Source: JAKAWQ01 sp035509315 (GTDB lineage Bacteria > Pseudomonadota > Alphaproteobacteria > Acetobacterales > Acetobacteraceae). From it: DNA of 64,000 nucleotides. The notes under the pieces were generated by a model. It did no database searches, was not told the DNA's origin, and worked only from the letters and a program-made list of their open reading frames with translations. The stretch is from contig DATJLS010000080.1 of the NCBI GenBank assembly GCA_035509315.1, positions 161,467-225,466 on the forward strand, written 5' to 3'. Below, piece by piece: positions 9,030 to 17,399 of the stretch. Positions within the stretch are counted from its first letter, which is position 1. Each line of letters starts with the position of its first letter. Made by a program: the position numbers and the translations under genes.

Positions 9030-9698
9030 ATGGCTGACATGCCGCGGCTGCTCGATGGCCCGTGCTTCGGGCCGCGGGACGGACGGCGCGCGCAGCAGCT
9101 CGTCGTCCTTTGCCACGGACTCGGCGCTGACGGCCATGACCTGATCGATCTCGCCGCCTTCTGGGAAAAATCTCTGCCGGCCGCCTGCTTCGCGGCACCC
9201 GACGCACCGGAGCCGTGCAACATGGGTCCCTTCGGGCGGCAATGGTTCGATCTCTCCGACCGTTCGCCCGAGCATCTTTCCGCCGGCGTGCGCAGCGCCG
9301 CTCCCTTTCTCGATGCCTTCATCGACTCCGAGCTCGCGCGGCTCTCCCTGCCACCCGATGCCTACGCACTGATGGGCTTCAGCCAGGGCGCGATGACCGC
9401 GCTCTTTACCGGCCTTCGTCGCTCACCGGGGCCGCGCGCCATCCTTGCCTATTCGGGCGCCCTGATCGCCCCCGAAACCCTCGCCGAAGAGCGGGCGAAC
9501 AATGCCCCGGTGCTGATCATCCATGGCGAGGCGGACACGGTGCTGCCCGTCTCCCTTTCGCATCTGGCCGAAGAGCAACTGCGCGCAACGGGCGTGGTGG
9601 TGGAATCGCTCTATCTCCCGCTTCTCGGCCACGGCATCGACGATGCCGGCCTCTCTGCCGGCGCGCTCTTTCTCCAGCGCGCCTTTGTCGGCGGCTAG
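9030..9698 (+). CDS. Carboxylesterase / phospholipase (alpha/beta hydrolase)
   Basis: A 222-residue member of the carboxylesterase/lysophospholipase family. LVVLCHGLGADGHDL forms the oxyanion-hole loop, GFSQGAMTA the nucleophile elbow, and HGEADTVLPVS and PLLGHGID carry the catalytic Asp and His. The start at 9030 (MADMPRLLDG) gives the usual family length; the reading frame is open much further upstream, but that part overlaps gluQ on the other strand. Probably cytosolic, acting on short-chain esters or acyl-protein/lysophospholipid substrates. Its TAG stop codon is the first three bases of a dispersed repeat. Confidence 0.87.
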   Translation: MADMPRLLDGPCFGPRDGRRAQQLVVLCHGLGADGHDLIDLAAFWEKSLPAACFAAPDAPEPCNMGPFGRQWFDLSDRSPEHLSAGVRSAAPFLDAFIDSELARLSLPPDAYALMGFSQGAMTALFTGLRRSPGPRAILAYSGALIAPETLAEERANNAPVLIIHGEADTVLPVSLSHLAEEQLRATGVVVESLYLPLLGHGIDDAGLSAGALFLQRAFVGG

Positions 9699-9801
9699 AG
9701 CGAATTGCGTTTGCACGGGCTCACGCAATCCGCTCTATGTGTTTGTTTTGCGAGCATCTTTACGCGATCAGCCGATTCCATCTGATCGCGATCTGCTCTA
9801 G
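9696..9801 (+). repeat. Dispersed intergenic repeat, family B, copy 1 (TAGAGC...GCTCTA)
   Basis: Begins TAGAGCGAATTGCG and ends ATCTGCTCTAG, with internal GGGCTCACGCAATCCGCTCT and CGCGATCA blocks shared with the copy at 14330-14433. Terminal TAGAGC/GCTCTA inverted ends resemble hairpin repeats widespread in alphaproteobacteria. Its first three bases are the stop codon of the esterase gene. Confidence 0.8.
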
Positions 9802-9817
9802 TGTTCCTGCCCGCGAA

Positions 9818-9840
9818 GTTCGTCGCTTTTTGCGACGAAC
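9818..9840. terminator. 9-bp perfect hairpin with T5 loop
   Basis: GTTCGTCGC at 9818-9826 and GCGACGAAC at 9832-9840 form a perfect 9-bp stem around TTTTT. It lies downstream of the esterase gene between repeats. No poly-T tail follows the stem, so it could be a factor-assisted terminator or simply part of the repeat cluster. Confidence 0.4.
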
Positions 9841-9859
9841 GGAGAGGATAGGCAGGCCA

Positions 9860-9928
9860 CTGAAAATAAAAAGCAAGTGTCCCGATTCCATCCACATTCC
9901 AATGCGACGGACTTCGGCATCGGGACAC
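9860..9928. repeat. Dispersed palindromic repeat, family C, copy 1
   Basis: CTGAAAATAAA followed by a long inverted repeat: TGTCCCGATTCC at one end and GGCATCGGGACA at the other, with CATTCCAATGCG between. A near-identical copy is at 25077-25145. The two share almost every base over about 69 bp. Confidence 0.8.
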
Positions 9929-9929
9929 C

Positions 9930-10034
9930 AGAGCGTGATGCGCGAGGGTGGAATCACCGCCGGTCTGAACCACGCGAGAAAACAAAGGGCTAGAGTGGGA
10001 TACGTGAGCGGGAGTGAACGCATCGCACTCTAAA
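9930..10034 (-). repeat. Dispersed intergenic repeat, family A, copy 2 (inverted orientation)
   Basis: Reverse-complement copy of the family A element: GAGCGTGATGCGCGAGGG, GAACCACGCGAGAAAACAAA and TAGAGTGGGATACGTGAGCG are the inverted counterparts of blocks in the copy at 1022-1124. Together with the family B and C elements it fills most of the 477-bp gap between the esterase and HNH genes, which holds no gene I can support. Confidence 0.8.
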
Positions 10035-10175
10035 GAACGGGAGGGATGGCTTGCAGCCTGCCCATGCCTCTGCAATAAGAGCCGCGCGACTCTGGTGGCG
10101 CACAAGTGCTCGGGGGTCACGGAAGCGTAACCTACCAGTGCTAGTTGTGCCTTCCTGGCCGGACAGGAGCGGCGA

Positions 10176-10736
10176 TTGCCGGACGGTGGCCAACAGTTTC
10201 CCGCGCTGGTGCTGAACGCGGATTTCCGTCCCCTCTCCTATTTTCCCCTTTCCTTGTGGTCCTGGCAGGATGCGGTGCGCGCGGTCTTTCTCGATCGTGT
10301 CGCCGTCCTCAACGAATATGAGATCGAGGTCCGGTCGCCCTCCCTTGCGATGCGCTTGCCCAGCGTCATTGCGCTCAAGGATTACGTGACAACAGCGCGG
10401 CGCCCGGCCTTCACCCGCTTCAACGTCTTCCTGCGCGACAGCTTCACCTGCCAGTACTGCAGTGTCCGCCACCCGGCCCCCGATCTCACCTTCGATCACA
10501 TCATTCCGCGCTCGCGCGGCGGTCGGACGATCTGGGAAAATGTCGTCACGGCCTGCGGCGCCTGCAATCTGCGCAAGGGCGCGCGCCTGCCGCGGGAATG
10601 CCGGATGTACCCGCTCCAGCCGCCCGGCCGGCCCACCACCTGGGAACTGCAGGAGCGCGGCCGCGCCTTTCCCCCGAATTATCTGCACGAGAGCTGGCGC
10701 GACTATCTCTATTGGGATAGCGAGCTGGAAAGCTGA
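10176..10736 (+). CDS. HNH endonuclease family protein
   Basis: A 186-residue HNH nuclease. The domain (about residues 95-150) shows CQYC, then TFDHIIPRSRGG with the catalytic HNH His, ENVVTACGACNLRKG with the Asn and second zinc CxxC. This is the compact single-domain HNH protein found as an isolated housekeeping-like gene in many alphaproteobacteria, with no methylase or specificity partner nearby, so it is unlikely to be a restriction enzyme. Start is a TTG at 10176 preceded by AGGAG at a spacing of about 7. Its biological substrate is unknown. Confidence 0.85.
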   Translation: MPDGGQQFPALVLNADFRPLSYFPLSLWSWQDAVRAVFLDRVAVLNEYEIEVRSPSLAMRLPSVIALKDYVTTARRPAFTRFNVFLRDSFTCQYCSVRHPAPDLTFDHIIPRSRGGRTIWENVVTACGACNLRKGARLPRECRMYPLQPPGRPTTWELQERGRAFPPNYLHESWRDYLYWDSELES

Positions 10737-10776
10737 GGGGACAGAACCCCAGATTTGAACTTGAAAATCTCGCGCA

Positions 10777-11514
10777 TCACGCCGCCTCAAGCTCGACCGC
10801 CAGCGCCCTGAGGCTCGCGGTATGGGGATGGCCGATGCGGCCGGCCCGGAGATCCTCGACCCCCAGCGTCTCCACCAGCATGCCCTCCTGCATGACCCCG
10901 ATCGTCGGGCAGAGATGGGCGACCACTGCGAGATTGTGGCTGACCAGGAGGTAGGTGAGTTCACGCGCCGCCTGCAGATCGGTGAGCAGATTGAGGATCT
11001 CGGCCTGCACCGAGACATCGAGCGCGCTGGTCGGCTCATCGAGCAGGAGCACATCCGGCCCGGCGATCAGCGCCCGGGCGATCGCGACACGCTGGCGCTG
11101 GCCGCCCGAGAGCTGGTGCGGATAGCGGAAGCGCAGACGGGACGGCAGCGCCACTTCCTCGAGCGCGCGGGGAATCCGCGCATCGATCCCGCCGATGCCG
11201 TGCACGATTAGCGGCTCGGCAAGCTGGCGGTCGATCGTCTGGCGCGGATGGAGCGAGCCATACGGGTCCTGGAACACCATCTGCACGCGGCGGAAGAAGG
11301 CCCGCGGGCGCCGTTGCGCAAGCGGAGAACCTTCGAGCAGGATGCGCCCGTGCCAGTCGCGGATGAGCCCCGCGAGCGCGCGCAGCACGCTCGACTTTCC
11401 CGAGCCGGATTCGCCCACGATGCCGAAGCTCCGCCCTTTGCCCACCGCGAACGAAACGCCTTTCACGGCGGTGAACCCGCCGAAGCGGATATGCAGATCC
11501 TCGACTGTGATCAC
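10777..11514 (-). CDS. Oligopeptide-type ABC transporter, second ATP-binding subunit (DppF/OppF-like)
   Basis: Cytoplasmic ATPase of the peptide/nickel-type (PepT) importer encoded here. Walker A GIVGESGSGKSSVLRAL, signature LSGGQRQRVAIARAL, Walker B VLLLDEPTSALDVS and the H-loop LLVSHNLAVV are intact. 245 residues is short for DppF (about 320): the C-terminal oligopeptide-transporter tail with its iron-sulfur-like cysteines is nearly absent. The start overlaps the stop of the preceding ATPase gene by 4 bp, so translation is coupled. Last gene of the five-gene operon. Confidence 0.9.
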   Translation of the reverse strand: MITVEDLHIRFGGFTAVKGVSFAVGKGRSFGIVGESGSGKSSVLRALAGLIRDWHGRILLEGSPLAQRRPRAFFRRVQMVFQDPYGSLHPRQTIDRQLAEPLIVHGIGGIDARIPRALEEVALPSRLRFRYPHQLSGGQRQRVAIARALIAGPDVLLLDEPTSALDVSVQAEILNLLTDLQAARELTYLLVSHNLAVVAHLCPTIGVMQEGMLVETLGVEDLRAGRIGHPHTASLRALAVELEAA

Positions 11515-12353
11515 GCGGCTTCCCAGGCGGGATCGCGCGTCATAACCGGGAGCCTTTGGCGCGGATGGTTGAGGCTCGGCAGGCAGGCGAGCAGCCCCTG
11601 CGTGTAGGGATGGCGAGAGTGGACGAGCTCAGCGGCCCGCACCGTCTCCACCACCCTTCCCGCATACATCACCATCACCCGGTTGCAGAAATGCGAGACA
11701 AGCGGCAGGTCGTGGCTGATGAGAATGAGGCCCATGCCGCGCCGCGAGACGAGATCCTCGATCAGCCGCAGGATTTCCGCCTGCACGGTGGCATCGAGCG
11801 CGCTGGTGGGCTCATCGGCGATAAGAAGCTCGGGATCGCCCGCCAGCATCATCGCGATCATTACCCGCTGGCCCATTCCGCCCGAAAGCTCGTGCGGATA
11901 GCGGTCGGCGACCGCGCGCGGATTGCGGATCTGCACCTGCGCGAGGAGATCGACGGCCGCCGCGCGGGCTGCCTTCCGGGAGAGCTTCTTGTGCAGCTGA
12001 AGCGGCTCGGCGATCTGCGCGCCCGCCGTCATCACCGGGTTGAGAGCGAATTTCGGGTCCTGAAGGATGAGCCCGGCCCGCCGGCCGCGGATCGCACCGA
12101 GCGTGCGCGAAGATGCGCCGAGAATATCGATGCCATCGAAAAGAATCTTCTTCGCGTGCACCACCGCGCCCGGCGGCGTGAGGCCGATGACGGCCCGTGC
12201 GGTCAGCGATTTCCCCGAGCCCGATTCACCGACAATGCCGAGCTTTTCCGTCCCCATCGCGAGATCGACGCCGCGAACCGCGAAATGAATCCCCCTGCCG
12301 CCGGAAAGATTCCCCGGAAAACCAATTCGGAGATCTTCGATCTCCACCCTCAT
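11511..12353 (-). CDS. Oligopeptide-type ABC transporter, first ATP-binding subunit (DppD/OppD-like)
   Basis: A 280-residue ABC ATPase. Walker A GIVGESGSGKSLTARAV, signature LSGGMGQRVMIAMML, Walker B LLIADEPTSALDATVQAE and H-loop ILISHDLPLV are all present. The short C-terminal tail ends in QGLLACLPSLNHPRQRLPV, the oligopeptide-type C-terminal extension. It pairs with the downstream ATPase as the nucleotide-binding heterodimer. The start codon overlaps the preceding permease stop by 4 bp. Substrate cannot be told from this subunit. Confidence 0.9.
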   Translation of the reverse strand: MRVEIEDLRIGFPGNLSGGRGIHFAVRGVDLAMGTEKLGIVGESGSGKSLTARAVIGLTPPGAVVHAKKILFDGIDILGASSRTLGAIRGRRAGLILQDPKFALNPVMTAGAQIAEPLQLHKKLSRKAARAAAVDLLAQVQIRNPRAVADRYPHELSGGMGQRVMIAMMLAGDPELLIADEPTSALDATVQAEILRLIEDLVSRRGMGLILISHDLPLVSHFCNRVMVMYAGRVVETVRAAELVHSRHPYTQGLLACLPSLNHPRQRLPVMTRDPAWEAA

Positions 12354-13285
12354 TGCCGCGCTTTCGGGTCAAGCACGTCGCGCAGCCCATCGCCCAGCAG
12401 ATTGAACGCAAGGGCCGCGACGAAGATCGCGACGCCCGGCGCCGTCGGCACCCACCATTGCTGAAGGATGTAATCGCGGGAAGTCGCGATCATCGTGCCC
12501 CATTCCGCCGCGGGCGGCTGAGCGCCCATGCCGAGAAAGCCGAGACCGGCGGCGGTGAGGATGATGCCGGCCATATCGAGGCTCACGCGCACGATGACGC
12601 TCGAGAGGGCGAGCGGCACGATGTGGCGAAGGATGATGCGCGGAGAGCCGGCGCCCAACAGCCGGATCGCGGCGATGAAATCCGTATTGCGGATGGTCAG
12701 CGCGTCGGCGCGTGCGAGCCGCGCATAAGGCGGCCAGGAGGTGAGCGCGATCGCGATCACCGTGCTCGCGATCCCGGGTTTCAGCGCGGCGACGAAGGCG
12801 AGGGCCAGGATCAGCCGGGGAAATGCGAGAAAGATGTCGGTGAGCCGCATCAGAACCCGATCGATGAGGCCGCCGAGATAGCCGGCGATGCAGCCGACGA
12901 CGAGGCCGAAGGGCGCAACCAGGGCCACCACCGCCACCACCATGCCGAGGGTGAGCCGCCCGCCATAGATCAGCCGCGAGAGAAGATCGCGCCCAAGCTC
13001 ATCGGTGCCGAGCCAGTGCGCGGCCGAGGGCGGGGCGAGCCGGTCGGCGAGATTCTGCGCATAGGGATTGTCCGGGGCGAGGAGCGGGGCGGCGAGAGCG
13101 ATGAGGATGAGCAACGTCACGACGATCAGCCCGCCCAAGGCGAGCCGGTTCGCCGCGAAGCGTCGCCAGCTGCGATAGAACTCACCCCAGGCCGTCTGCC
13201 TTCGCGATGTCGGCTCCTCGGCCAGCAGCCAGGCGCGCAGCGTGATTGCGGACGGGATGGGCGCAGGCTTCGTTCCTTCGTTCAT
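12350..13285 (-). CDS. Oligopeptide-type ABC transporter permease (DppC/OppC-like)
   Basis: A 311-residue inner-membrane permease. It has the DppC-type N-terminal region (FAANRLALGGLIVVTLLILIA, then NPYAQNLADRLAPPSAAHWLGTDELGRDLLSR) followed by five to six membrane segments and the EAA-type cytoplasmic loop AAIRLLGAGSPRIILRHIVP that contacts the ATPases. HWLGTDELGRD is a hallmark of this subfamily. It partners with the upstream DppB-like permease. A 24-bp gap separates the two permease genes, and the 3' end overlaps the next ATPase gene. Confidence 0.9.
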   Translation of the reverse strand: MNEGTKPAPIPSAITLRAWLLAEEPTSRRQTAWGEFYRSWRRFAANRLALGGLIVVTLLILIALAAPLLAPDNPYAQNLADRLAPPSAAHWLGTDELGRDLLSRLIYGGRLTLGMVVAVVALVAPFGLVVGCIAGYLGGLIDRVLMRLTDIFLAFPRLILALAFVAALKPGIASTVIAIALTSWPPYARLARADALTIRNTDFIAAIRLLGAGSPRIILRHIVPLALSSVIVRVSLDMAGIILTAAGLGFLGMGAQPPAAEWGTMIATSRDYILQQWWVPTAPGVAIFVAALAFNLLGDGLRDVLDPKARQ

Positions 13286-13309
13286 GGCGGGAATTTATCG
13301 GACTCGAAT

Positions 13310-14362
13310 TTATCGGACTCGGGGATCGAGCAGGCGGTAGGCGAGATCGGCGAGCAGATTGAGACCGACATAGATGCAGCCGATCACCAGGGTCGCGCCG
13401 AGCACCGCATTCATGTCGGCGTTGAGAAGCGAGGTGGTGAGATAGAGGCCGAGCCCCGGCCAGCCGAACACCGTCTCTGTCAGCACCGCGCCTTCGAGCA
13501 GGCTCGCATAAGCGAGCGCGAGCACGGTGATGAGCCCGACGGAGATGTTGCCGAAAGCGTGGCGCCAGAGCACGAGCCTCTCGGGCACGCCTTTCGCCCG
13601 TGCCGTGACGACATATTCCGCGCCAAGCGCCTCCAGCATGAAGGCGCGAGTCATCCGCGTGATATAGGCAAGGCTGTAGAGGGCGAGCACCAGAGCCGGC
13701 TGAACGAGATGGGCAAGCGCGCTCAGGAAGGCTCCCCAGTTTCCGGCGATGGCCGCGTCCGCCACCAGCATGCCGGTGATGGTGGGTACCGTTCCTTCAT
13801 AGAGCACGCCGATCTGCCCGGAGCCTGGCAGCCAGCCGAGATCGGCATAGAAGACGAGCAGGAAGATCAGGCCGAGCATGAAGACCGGGATCGACTGCCC
13901 GGCAAGGCTCACCACCCGCACGACATGGTCAAGGCGCGAGCCCGGCCGCGCCGCGGCGAAGACGCCCGCCGGCACCCCGATGATGACGGCGATGATGATC
14001 GCCGCCGTGGCGAGCTCGAAGGTGCGGGGAAAGAACTGGACGATATCGGAGGTGACGGAGTTGGACGTCATCACCGAAGTTCCGAGATTGCCTTCGGCGA
14101 GCCGCCGCAGATAGATCGCGAACTGCGTTGTGAGCGGCCGGCCGAGCCCGAGCTCGGCACGCACATGCGCCACCACATCGGGCGGCGCATGGTCGCCGAC
14201 GATCGCGATCACCGGATCGATCGGGATCACGCGGCCGATGATGAAAGTGACGAGAATCAGCCCGAAAAGGGTGATGGGGATGCTGGCCGCGTTCGCAGAA
14301 AGGGCGCGGAGCCGCGCCGCCCCGCGTCCTAGAGCGGTCTCAGTTCGCATGGGCTCACGCAA
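13310..14362 (-). CDS. Oligopeptide-type ABC transporter permease (DppB/OppB-like)
   Basis: A 350-residue inner-membrane permease with six predicted membrane segments, the periplasmic loop typical of DppB (GLGRPLTTQFAIYLRRLAEG, NLGTSV) and the EAA loop ARAKGVPERLVLWRHAFGN. The start is uncertain: in-frame ATGs at 14362 and 14350 both lie inside a dispersed repeat (14330-14433), and the first membrane segment begins only around residue 27. The native N-terminus may have been replaced or extended by the repeat. It follows the binding-protein gene after a gap of about 75 bp filled by that repeat. Confidence 0.88.
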   Translation of the reverse strand: MREPMRTETALGRGAARLRALSANAASIPITLFGLILVTFIIGRVIPIDPVIAIVGDHAPPDVVAHVRAELGLGRPLTTQFAIYLRRLAEGNLGTSVMTSNSVTSDIVQFFPRTFELATAAIIIAVIIGVPAGVFAAARPGSRLDHVVRVVSLAGQSIPVFMLGLIFLLVFYADLGWLPGSGQIGVLYEGTVPTITGMLVADAAIAGNWGAFLSALAHLVQPALVLALYSLAYITRMTRAFMLEALGAEYVVTARAKGVPERLVLWRHAFGNISVGLITVLALAYASLLEGAVLTETVFGWPGLGLYLTTSLLNADMNAVLGATLVIGCIYVGLNLLADLAYRLLDPRVR

Positions 14363-14433
14363 ACCGCTTCATGGCTTCGTTTCGCTGGCATCGTCGCGCG
14401 ATCACGGGTCTCGGCGGATCGCGGTCCGCTCTC
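14330..14433 (+). repeat. Dispersed intergenic repeat, family B, copy 2
   Basis: Begins TAGAGCGGTCTCAG and ends GGTCCGCTCTCG, sharing GGGCTCACGCAA-CCGCT, GGCATCGTCGCGCGATCA-like blocks and inverted ends with the copy at 9696-9801. It fills the gap between the binding-protein and permease genes of the ABC operon and overlaps the first codons of the permease. Confidence 0.75.
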
Positions 14434-14436
14434 GGC

Positions 14437-16032
14437 TCACGTCTTGCGGATTTCGCTATAGCGGGTGAAATCGGACTGCGCGCCGAGGATGAACCCGGTG
14501 ACGTTCTTGCGCAGAACCGCAGTCGCGTTCTGCTGCAGCATGAAGGCGATCGGCGATACCTGCCAGGCCTGCTCCTGCATCTTGTGATAGAGCGCGACGC
14601 GCTTGGCGGTATCGAGCTCCTCTGCCGCTGCCGTCACTTCCGCAGTGAGCGTGGGATCGTAGAAATGGCAGCGCCAGGCGATGATCTTGAGCTTGCTGTT
14701 GTCCGAATCATCGGGGTTGGCGTTGAAGGCCTGGGCGTTCGAGTTGGGATCGAAATAATCCGGATACCATTCGGAGAGAATGAGCTGATGCTGGCGTGCC
14801 CGCATCTTGGTGAAGACCTGGCTGCGGGTGCCGGGCAGCAGCGAGACCTTGATGCCCACCGCGCCGAGATCCGCCTGGATGGCGGCGGCGATGTCCGTAT
14901 AGGGGTGGTCGGAGAAATGGTCGAGCGTCGCGGTGAAGCCGTTCGCGTACCCGGCTTTGGCCAGCAGGGCCTTGGCCTTGTCCGGATCCTTCGAGAACGG
15001 ATTGGTGACGAGTGCGCCGAGGATTCCGGTGGGTTCGAAGGATTGGTTCACGATATAGGTGTCGGGGACGATGTTCTTCTGGATGCCGGCATAGTCGATG
15101 GCCCATTTGATCGCCTCGCGCACCGCGATCTTGGCGAAGGGGGCGTAGTCGGCATTGCCGGCGACATACATCTGATTGGTGGAAGGGGCGGCGAGCCGGT
15201 AGAGATTGGGATCCCCCGCTGCCGTCTTGAGCAAGTCCGGCGTGAGGTCGCGGGCGATATCGGCATCGCCGTGCTGCACCATCAGGAGCTGCGTGCCCGG
15301 ATCCTTCACGTGGCGGATGAAGACCCGCCTGGTCAGCGGCGCGGTCGCCGCATGCGGATTGGCATCGAGGATGATGTGATCGTTCGCCGACCAGGAGGTG
15401 AGCTGGTAGGGACCATTGCCGGCGGAATGGCTGGTCAGCCAGTGATTGCCGAGATCGTTGTTCTGCTGATGGGCAAGCGCGGTCTCCTTCTCGACGATGC
15501 CGCCGACATTGGCTGAAAGGCAGGTGAACACGAAGCTCGTCGCCGCCGGCTTCGGCAGCTCGATCACCAGCGTATGCGGATCGGTGGCGCGAATCAGGCT
15601 TGCGACGTTGTCCTTGGTGAAGCCGAACTGGGTGAGTTCGAAGCCGGGCGTGAGGTTGAGGGTGACGACCCGCTGGAGGGAGAATTCGGCATCCGAGGCC
15701 GTGGCCGGCTTCCCCGAAGGAAAGACCGCGTCCTGGACGAGATGGAACGTGAAGGTCTTGCCGTCCGAAGAGACCTCCCAGGCGCTGGCGAGGTCCGGCT
15801 CGATCTCGCTCAGCTTCTTGAGATTGGGCGAGACGAGCTTGCGATAGATGTTCGCATCGGCCTCGGTATTGGAGAATTCGTAGGATTGGGCCGGATCGAA
15901 GGAGATGACATCGTCGATCTGCTTGGCCATGACGACGATGCCCGGCGGCGTTGCCGCTGCGGCTTTGCCTGCGGCGAGCGGCGCCGTGGCAACAGCCGCC
16001 CCGGAAGCCAGGAGTGTGCGGCGTGTCAGCAT
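14437..16032 (-). CDS. Oligopeptide-type ABC transporter substrate-binding protein (SBP_bac_5)
   Basis: A 531-residue periplasmic solute-binding protein of the DppA/OppA family. The true start is the ATG at 16032, preceded by GGGAGAG at a good spacing; the open frame runs further upstream but is not coding. The N-terminus MLTRRTLLASGAAVATAPLA is a twin-arginine-like signal with an AAA-type cleavage site. Family landmarks are SFDPAQSYEFSNTEADANIY, LASAWEVSSDGKTFTFHL and the NGPYQLTSW block. It heads the five-gene operon. The ligand may be peptides, but many family members bind other solutes and specificity is not visible here. Confidence 0.9.
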   Translation of the reverse strand: MLTRRTLLASGAAVATAPLAAGKAAAATPPGIVVMAKQIDDVISFDPAQSYEFSNTEADANIYRKLVSPNLKKLSEIEPDLASAWEVSSDGKTFTFHLVQDAVFPSGKPATASDAEFSLQRVVTLNLTPGFELTQFGFTKDNVASLIRATDPHTLVIELPKPAATSFVFTCLSANVGGIVEKETALAHQQNNDLGNHWLTSHSAGNGPYQLTSWSANDHIILDANPHAATAPLTRRVFIRHVKDPGTQLLMVQHGDADIARDLTPDLLKTAAGDPNLYRLAAPSTNQMYVAGNADYAPFAKIAVREAIKWAIDYAGIQKNIVPDTYIVNQSFEPTGILGALVTNPFSKDPDKAKALLAKAGYANGFTATLDHFSDHPYTDIAAAIQADLGAVGIKVSLLPGTRSQVFTKMRARQHQLILSEWYPDYFDPNSNAQAFNANPDDSDNSKLKIIAWRCHFYDPTLTAEVTAAAEELDTAKRVALYHKMQEQAWQVSPIAFMLQQNATAVLRKNVTGFILGAQSDFTRYSEIRKT

Positions 16033-16100
16033 TTTTGCTCTCCCTGCATGCACGCCAAGCATAGGCGTGGCCCCGTGAGAACGGGAAGGCCCTCCCGGCC

Positions 16101-16835
16101 TTATTTCGGCGCGCGCGCCTCGATCGCCACCGCCGTGATATTGTCGGCCGCTTCGCGGCCCAGGGCAGCGGCCAGAAGGAGCTCGCTTGGCGCCACACCC
16201 TCCGGCGCGCCGAGCAAAACAGTGAGCTCGGCCGGTGTCAGGCTTTTCGAGACCCCGTCGCTGCAAAGCAGGAAGCGGTCTCCGCCCGTCAGCATTCCCT
16301 CCCTCTCATCGAGGGCGAAGTTCTCGAGATCCCCGCCAACGGCCCGGGTGAGGATATCGGCGCGCGGATGGGCCGCCATCTCGGCCGCGCTGATCGCCCC
16401 CGCATCCGCCAATGCCTGCGCCAGGCTGTGATCGTGGCTGAGCTGCGAAAGCATCCCGTTGCGCAGGAGATAGGCCCGGGCATCGCCGGCCCAGAGGCAG
16501 GTGAAGCGGTCATCCCGCGCCAGCATGACGACGAGTGCCGCAGCGATCACCGCGCTTTCGCCGCGCCGCGCCGCCTCCGCGCGGAGCTTTTGGTGTGCCT
16601 GCCCGATCCGGCTCCGCACCTCATCATGGAGCGCCGCGGCGGAGAGGCTCATGGGAATCGATCCCAGCATGTCGGCGATCATCCAGGCCGCGACCTCGCC
16701 CGCCTCCCTTCCACCCGCGCCGTCCGCCACCGCCCAAAGCCCGAGATCCGGGCGATCGACATAGCTGTCCTCGTTATGCGCGCGCCGTGCGCCGGGATGG
16801 GTGCCGGCCCAGGAGCGGAAAGCAAACACGCTCAT
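16101..16835 (-). CDS. PP2C-type serine/threonine phosphatase, T6SS-associated (PppA-like)
   Basis: A 244-residue PPM/PP2C phosphatase. Metal- and phosphate-binding motifs are intact: ARRAHNEDSY, AVADGAGGREAGEVAA, LWAGDARAYLL, LLCSDGVSKSL and ADNITAVAI. Single domain, no membrane segment. It lies 30 bp downstream of a TssJ-type lipoprotein gene, which fits the PppA phosphatases that reset the threonine-phosphorylation switch of type VI secretion. No matching PpkA kinase is in the window. The enzyme class is firm; the link to secretion is from context. Confidence 0.9.
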   Translation of the reverse strand: MSVFAFRSWAGTHPGARRAHNEDSYVDRPDLGLWAVADGAGGREAGEVAAWMIADMLGSIPMSLSAAALHDEVRSRIGQAHQKLRAEAARRGESAVIAAALVVMLARDDRFTCLWAGDARAYLLRNGMLSQLSHDHSLAQALADAGAISAAEMAAHPRADILTRAVGGDLENFALDEREGMLTGGDRFLLCSDGVSKSLTPAELTVLLGAPEGVAPSELLLAAALGREAADNITAVAIEARAPK

Positions 16836-16865
16836 CCGCGGTCCTGATCGCGGAGGCCGGGCGGC

Positions 16866-17360
16866 TCAGCTTCCCCCCGGCGAGAGCACCGCCCTGAGGC
16901 CGGAGATGCTGAGGGTGAGATCCGTCGGGCCAGCGCCCGAGGCCGGCGCCGTCGCCCGCCAGTCCGCATGCTCGACATCGCGAAAGAGCACGGCGATGCC
17001 GACATAACGGGTGCCGCTCGCCAGGGTACGCGTGATGGTCCGGCTCGTGCCGGGGCTGATGACGAACTCTTCCGAGCCGAGCAGATCGCCGCCGAGCGTT
17101 TCCTGCTCATGCGTGACGAGCGCGAAGAAATCCGCCCGCTCGAAATTGTCGGTGGCGGCGAGCTGGTAGATCCGCACCGCGACCGGCGTGGCATGGCCAT
17201 TCGGATCGGGGTTCTGGTCGTCTCCAGCGTGCACCATGAGTGTCAGCCCGACCGGGCCGGTCGGGGCCGACGTGCAGCTTGCAAGAGCGAGCAGTGCGAC
17301 CGCAGGGGGCAGAACGAAGAACGCGCGACGATGGATCATCACAGGGTGCGCACGGATCAT
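16866..17360 (-). CDS. tssJ: Type VI secretion outer-membrane lipoprotein TssJ
   Basis: A 164-residue lipoprotein. The signal ends in a lipobox (LLALASC) at about residue 29, so it would be anchored to the outer membrane facing the periplasm. The mature part has the TssJ pattern: PVAVRIYQLAATDNFERADF, LGGDLLGSEEFVISPGTSR and RYVGIAVLFRDVEHADWR. TssJ recruits TssM in the trans-envelope complex of type VI secretion. An alternative ATG seven codons in would also leave a working signal. It is grouped with a PP2C phosphatase and an unknown protein, but no other core T6SS gene is in this window. Confidence 0.85.
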   Translation of the reverse strand: MIRAHPVMIHRRAFFVLPPAVALLALASCTSAPTGPVGLTLMVHAGDDQNPDPNGHATPVAVRIYQLAATDNFERADFFALVTHEQETLGGDLLGSEEFVISPGTSRTITRTLASGTRYVGIAVLFRDVEHADWRATAPASGAGPTDLTLSISGLRAVLSPGGS

Positions 17361-17399
17361 GGCCTAGCCGCTCAGCAGGCGGTACCGTGGGCCCGCCCA

